This document shows positions 59,601-64,000 of a stretch of 64,000 nt of DNA, piece by piece (the stretch's first letter is position 1; the number at the start of each line of letters is the position of its first letter). Both the position numbers and the translations under genes were made by a program. The stretch is from assembly GCA_946811695.1 (NCBI GenBank), contig OX328126.1, forward strand, positions 7,082,197 through 7,146,196, given 5' to 3'. The DNA comes from Gonocerus acuteangulatus. Its lineage: Eukaryota; Arthropoda; Insecta; Hemiptera; Coreidae. The notes beneath the pieces are model-generated. The model saw only the letters and a program-made list of their open reading frames with translations. It searched no databases and was not told the DNA's origin.

Positions 59601-60059
59601 AGAATAAAAACTCAAACAGGCTTTCATGCGATTTCGATTATTTCTTTTTTGTTGTTCCTTATTTAACTGATATTTCTACATTCTTCCTTGATTTTTAATA
59701 AATTTAAACATAAAGATAATATTTTTTATTTACGACCTTCAACTACTTTTTCAAATCAATATAATAGTCAAAAATATTTTTTTTAACTAAATTTATTTAT
59801 TATATTGCAGAAACCCGTCAAGTGCAAAAACTTTAAATATTTTTTACAAAAAAATTAAAAACTTTAAAATTAACTCCAGGCATTATTTGTTTTCGCAATA
59901 CAATAAGAAACACTTCATTTTTTTTCCATGCCAAAATCTTTACTAATTTTGAAATTAGGAAGTTTTTTTTAGTTTTCCGAAAATTTAAAAAATTGCACTT
60001 GACGGGTTTCTGCAATAAACGATTCAATTGACGTTAACATTTAATAATAATAACAATTT

Positions 60060-60435
60060 TACAAATCTAAAACTAAACGAAAAATAAAACTAATAACTAA
60101 GGTTAGTTTTGCCCAACACTGCCTAGTTATTTGTAGAGTTGGGTTTCCTTACCACACAGTTGCTTTATATTGTGCTCTTCTTCGTAGAATGCAGATCTTA
60201 CGTAAGAAACTGGTTGTAGAAAAAAAAGAACCATTCCAATGGATTGTCTTGAATGTGGTATATTTTACACTCCGAGGTATGTGGAGACGAATAAGGTTTA
60301 AGGTGATACACTTCAGTAGAGCAGGTTCTATCTGGGGTGTGCATTGTGCTGTTCTTTCTGATTTCTAGAACTAACCATGGGGCGAGTGGTATAGACAAGG
60401 CGCGTGGGATATTAGTCCAAGAGCCAGTAACCGCA
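60060..60435. other. Unassigned sequence
   Basis: No feature; the minus-strand frame at 60198-60536 arises from the inverted repeat that follows. Confidence 0.45.
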
Positions 60436-60437
60436 CG

Positions 60438-61272
60438 GTTCATGAAGTGCTTTATGCATCCTGAAATTTTGCTATAATATACCTCTTGGGCAGATAAGAA
60501 GGTATATATGTGTTTCCTGGACATACCTTGGAACACCAGGTACTGGGCTTAGGGGAAAGGTGCAAAAAAATAATTCCCAAAAATAGATTTTTCTTCAGTT
60601 AACTATCTTCAATGTAAAATTAAGATAATTTTACAATGAATAATAAAAAAGGCATATTTATGGGGTATAACGTAAAAAAAAATAATTGTTTTTATTCTAA
60701 TATTAAATGAGTGTTTTATTCACACTGCCATCTATACCGGGACAGCTGTAATAGATCATGTGAGCAAGAACCAATGAGAGCACAGAGAATAACCACAACT
60801 GCGCGGTGCTGTCATACACTCTTACGGTTACACGCAGTGTATTGCAATCTATCATAGACAACACTTATTTTCATGTTTCCTGATAATTAAACCCCACAAA
60901 AGTGTCTGCCCTTTTGTAATTATTTTCAAATATGTTTATTGAAAACGCTGTTTAAATCGCGCACTTCATTTAATATTAAAAATAAAAACTATGTACTTTG
61001 TTGTTTTTTTAATTTACATTTTAACCCTTCTAAAAGTGTCTGCCTTATTTATTATGAATTTGAAAATTGCCTTAATTTGCCATTTATTTCATTAATAATA
61101 ATTGGCTTCTGAATAAAACACTATTTTTAGGCAATATTGTTTTGCACCTTTCTCCCAATCGCAGTACCTGCTGTTCCAAGGTATGTCCAGGAAACACGTA
61201 TATACCTTCTTATCTACCCAAAAGGTACATTATAGGAAAATTTCAGGGTGCATAAAACACTTGATGAAAAGT
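60438..61272. repeat. Nested inverted repeats (foldback with internal MITE)
   Basis: The outer arms about 60438-60548 and 61160-61272 are reverse complements (GGACATACCTTGGAACA versus TGTTCCAAGGTATGTCC). Directly inside, GGGGAAAGGTGCAAAA and TTTTGCACCTTTCTCCC form a second inverted pair of about 38 bp bounding 60552-61156. The inner element appears to sit at the centre of a palindrome. No coding. Confidence 0.65.
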
Positions 61273-61334
61273 GTTTTCACAGCTCTCTGCCTACATAGAG
61301 TACTCAGCAGGTGTTTAATGATGATTAATGGTGA

Positions 61335-61465
61335 TTTATTTTATTTATTTAAATTTTTAACGTCCATCATTATTAACTACGAATATTAGGACGGGTTATC
61401 TATAGGTTCCCACCCTTTTCTGACCAGGATAGGGCTGATGCCTTTTCTTTTTTCTGGATGGGTAT
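61335..61465 (-). mobile_element. SINE-C fragment
   Basis: AACGTCCATCATTATTAAC, GGACGGGTTATCTATAGG, CCAGGATAGGGCTGATGCC: tail and body without head. Confidence 0.65.
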
Positions 61466-61549
61466 AATTATTTATTTGTTCAAAAATGATGGGTAGGTAC
61501 CTTTCGAAAGCATTATTATAAAATTTTAATAAAATATGCTTTATTAACA

Positions 61550-61679
61550 ACGTTAATAACTCAGAATTTTAGGACGGGTTATCTACAGGTTACCACCCTT
61601 TTCTGGCCAGGATAGGGCTAATGCCTTATTTTCCAAAGAAAATCCATCATCCCTAGTGGGAAATGAACCCACGACCCTT

Positions 61680-61680
<1 letters not shown>
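61550..61680 (-). mobile_element. SINE-C copy ending in (TA)n
   Basis: Body plus head part GTGGGAAATGAACCCACGACC. The CCCTAGTGGG here is the uninterrupted form of the site occupied by the Harbinger-like element at 37834. The head is cut by (TA)n at 61681. Confidence 0.7.
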
Positions 61681-61773
<93 letters not shown>

Positions 61774-61792
61774 TGTATATATATATATATAA

Positions 61793-61847
<55 letters not shown>

Positions 61848-61872
61848 TGTATATATATATATATATATATAT
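61681..61872. repeat. (TA)n with regular AAATATG interruptions
   Basis: About 190 bases of TA with four TAAATATGTA interruptions. Long open frames across it are artefacts. The pogo copy 2 starts at its right end. Confidence 0.95.
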
Positions 61873-62457
61873 AGGGGAAGGTGTTGTACCTCTGACCATA
61901 TTGTATCTTTGACCACCGAGGCTGTGGCGGCATGTAGCAACATTTTATAAATTTTGGTGTAATTAGTGTTTAGCTCCTTCACTAGAGGGCCTGTGTAACC
62001 TACTTTGGGTTATTCAAGTCAAAGAGGACTCTTGCAAAAAATACTCATCAATTTTTATCATAAAAATGTAAGTTATTTATTGATGACGTTTTGCCTCATA
62101 ATATTTTTTGTATTGTCTTTTTAGATGGAAATCATTTGACAAAGTAGCTATTACAATAAGAAACATGGTGTAGCTTCTGAAATTGATTTATCTTAATCCT
62201 AAAATTTGTAGCATGCTTTTTAATTTTTACTACCAGGGTGTTGTACATCTGACCACGACTAGGTGTTGTTCCTTTGACCAGGTCAAAGGTACAACACACC
62301 TGAGTAATTTTTTCATAATTCAACTTTTTTGACTTCTGCTACAACAAGTTGTAAGGCCTCATCGAAAATTGCAGGCAAGGAAAATGTCAAATAGGGGCCG
62401 GCCTAAAGGGAAAACTCATGTCTTGACAAATATTCATGAAAAGCTAATTATTGAAGA

Positions 62458-62526
<69 letters not shown>

Positions 62527-63053
62527 TTAAGTGACAAGTTTACGAGAGAAGATGAAAATTTGTATGATATTGATGTTGAAGACATTGTGGCTAAACTCCC
62601 ATACCCTACTATTGCTAGTGGATCTGCTAGACAGTTAAAACGTTTATCGGTTGGACTGGATTTTTCAGCATATTCAGCATAACATAATATCAATAATAGT
62701 TTTTTTTAATATGCTTACATCCTTGTCCTGTATTTATTAAACTTACAATTAATTACAATATTACTGAATACAATTTTTTTTCTGGACTGCTGTATTGTTT
62801 TTAGGTGGTCAGAGGTACAACACCCCGTGGTCAAAGGTACAACTACATGTTGTACCTTTGACCACTGTAGGATTATTTTTTTTTAAAATTAATTAAAAAT
62901 ATTAAATGTAAAGCTAGAACCTTGAAAAAATATAATATGATAAGCAATAGAATGCTATTTACAATGAAATAAAAAAAATGAATTTAGCCTTAATATTCAA
63001 GCTAAAACAAATTAAATTGTGCAAAGTGGTCAAAGGTACAACACCTTCCCCTG
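61873..63053 (+). mobile_element. pogo-type DNA transposon, copy 2
   Basis: Inverted relative to copy 1 at 25496. Ends AGGGGAAGGTGTTGTACC and GGTACAACACCTTCCCCTG with TA outside. Plus-strand coding at 62524-62682 includes KFTREDENLYDIDVEDIVA and continues past the stop of copy 1 to RQLKRLSVGLDFSAYSA, stop: the transposase C-terminus. At least nine motif copies close to GTGGTCARAGGTACAAC. An A run (62460-62523) stands where copy 1 has several hundred bases. Confidence 0.7.
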
Positions 63054-63073
63054 TATATATACATATATATATA

Positions 63074-63888
63074 CAGGGTGGCCCAGATAAGCGGGCCACA
63101 AGAGAAATAACTACTAAACGGTTTGAGATATCAACATTTTTCATAGGGGCAAAGTTGTAGTTCTCGTCGAGATGTATAAAATGGTGCCCTTGGAATTGAG
63201 AAACTAATACTTCTAAGGGCTCAAATAGTCCTTCCAAGAGAAGGGTTGCAATTTTACCCATATTTTCCATCATATTTTTAAAATTTACAAACAAAACAAG
63301 GAAGAACCGTACAAACGGGGTTTCTCTGTATAGGTACGTTTTGCATGTATTCCTCATCTGAAATATCAAAAAAAAGGCACTTGAATTTATTTAAATAGTA
63401 TTTTTCTTAAGGAAGGGCTAATTCAGCTTAGGGGAATGTGCTCAGCATTAAAAATTGTATTTATTGCTCAAAATAAAAAAAAAAACATTCATTATTTGTG
63501 ATCTGTAATTTTGGCAACTCTTATGCCTAAAGCTCCAATTTTTATGTATTTTCTTTTTTAGTTTATACTAATGGGAATCGTTATGTTGATTGCTGAACAC
63601 ATTCTCCTATGCTGAATTACCCCCACCCTTAACAAATATACTATTTAAATCAATTCAAGTGCCTTTTTTTGGAATTTCAGATGAGGAATACATGCAAAAC
63701 GTATCTATACAGAGAACTACTAGACGCACGGTACTTCCTTGTTTTGTTAGCAAATTTTAAAAATATGATGGAAAATATGGGTAAAGTTGCAACCCTTCCC
63801 TTCAAAGGCCTATTTGAGCCCTTAGAAGTGTTATTTCCAAGGGCACCATTTTATAGATCTCGACGAGAACTACAACTTTGCTTTGGGC
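63074..63888. mobile_element. Foldback / long-TIR DNA element
   Basis: Begins CAGGGTGGCCCAGATAAGCG after TA. The left arm 63074-63453 and the right arm about 63591-63888 are inverted copies around a spacer of about 140 bp. CAGGGTGG ends after TA fit the Tc1/mariner-IS630 group. Matching frames in both arms (NTCKTYLYRE, NFKNMMENMGK) reflect the symmetry; no transposase is recognisable. The right outer end is degraded into (TA)n. Confidence 0.6.
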
Positions 63889-63899
63889 CCTTAGTGGTG

Positions 63900-63932
<33 letters not shown>

Positions 63933-63935
63933 TAA

Positions 63936-64000
63936 AAAAAATCAGTCCCGTAACAAGCCACTAAGGGCCCAGAGGGGCAGATACTGTAGAGGTATCTGAT
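63936..64000 (-). mobile_element. SINE-B, cut by the window end
   Basis: AAAAATCAGTCCCGTAACAAGCC...AGATACTGTAGAGGTATCTG, the tail side of the SINE-B family, again next to a (TA)n tract (63898-63930). Confidence 0.75.

Larger units (their letters stand above)
51273..60029. mobile_element. 8.76-kb terminal-inverted-repeat element enclosing a satellite
   Basis: 51273-51306 and 59996-60029 are perfect 34-bp inverted repeats beginning AATTGAATCGTTTATTGCAG. The core motif GCAGAAACCCGTCAAGTG recurs at about 51437, inverted at about 51464 and again at 59807. The right part 59803-60025 by itself also has inverted ends, so two small MITE-like units flanking the array is an alternative reading. Because the outermost pair matches over 34 bp and the inner over about 20, a single element is the better fit. 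Internal coding is limited to a remnant at 51368-51858. Superfamily unknown. Confidence 0.6.
51190..60055 (+). mobile_element. SINE-C copy split by the 8.76-kb inverted-repeat element
   Basis: 51195-51272 (CAGCCCTATCCTGGCTAC, GGTTGGTAACCTGTAGATAA, CCTAAAATTCGTAGTTAATC) is the SINE-C body and early tail. 60030-60055 (GACGTTAACATTTAATAAT) is its tail end. Joined, they reproduce the tail of the complete copy at 41913-42126, so the structure between is an insertion. Confidence 0.65.

Noticed and set aside
61583..61982. Membrane-like proteins rich in Ile/Tyr
   Set aside because: Translation of (TA)n microsatellite; the same applies to frames at 11462-11687, 18003-18236, 27010-27204 and 46910-47254.

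Overview
This window looks like repeat-dominated intergenic DNA from an animal nuclear genome, most likely an insect. That view rests on the element families present: Jockey-, RTE- and R2-type LINE fragments, mariner and pogo-like transposons, tRNA- and 5S-headed SINEs, and Penelope-like ends. It also rests on the AT-richness, the many (TA)n tracts and the lack of bacterial-style gene packing. I could not fix the order or species. I found no intact host gene. Every coding stretch I can assign is a broken piece of a transposable element.

Labels used below. H1 and H2 are two related non-autonomous families with Helentron/DINE-1-like architecture. Each has a 5' end beginning AAAGTCCG, a subterminal repeat that recurs inverted at the 3' end, an internal (TA)n tract and a 3' stem-loop. 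H3 is a family running from CACGTGTCTGTCTG to a CGCCGGGTAACGGCTAGTA-like end. SINE-A has a tRNA-like head with CAT in the anticodon position. SINE-B has a tRNA-like head and a tail ending GTTACGGGACTGATTTT. SINE-C has a tRNA-like head and an AACCTATAGATAACCCGTCC body. SINE-5S has a 5S rRNA-like head.

Layout. 0-5 kb: an LTR with the end of its internal ORF, a Penelope-like fragment, a long hairpin, and a minus-strand R2-type LINE terminus (reverse transcriptase end, CCHC finger, restriction-like endonuclease) whose finger region is quadruplicated. 5-20 kb: H3, H1 and H2 copies with nested Jockey, SINE, 5S-SINE and hAT-MITE insertions. 20-25 kb: broken mariner, two SINEs, a Jockey terminus with target-site duplication, a 41-bp minisatellite and an H3 copy. 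25-30 kb: two pogo-type elements inserted in TA repeats. 30-32.4 kb: a hAT-type element with a perfect 8-bp target duplication, carrying 15 copies of a 116-bp repeat. 33-39 kb: H2 and H3 copies, a 51-bp minisatellite, and a PIF/Harbinger-like element with TTA duplication inserted in a SINE-C. 40-50 kb: Penelope-like, H1, RTE, R2-type, mariner, SINE-A and LINE fragments. 51.3-60.0 kb: an 8.76-kb structure with 34-bp terminal inverted repeats enclosing 122 copies of a 64-bp satellite. 60-64 kb: inverted-repeat elements, SINE-C pieces, a second pogo copy, a foldback element and the start of a SINE-B.

The recurring theme is nesting, together with expansion of tandem repeats inside transposons (64, 69, 76 and 116 bp units). 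The strongest leads are the satellite-filled inverted-repeat element, the H1/H2 pair whose two ends changed together, the motif-rich pogo pair and the hammerhead-like motif of the Penelope-like ends.
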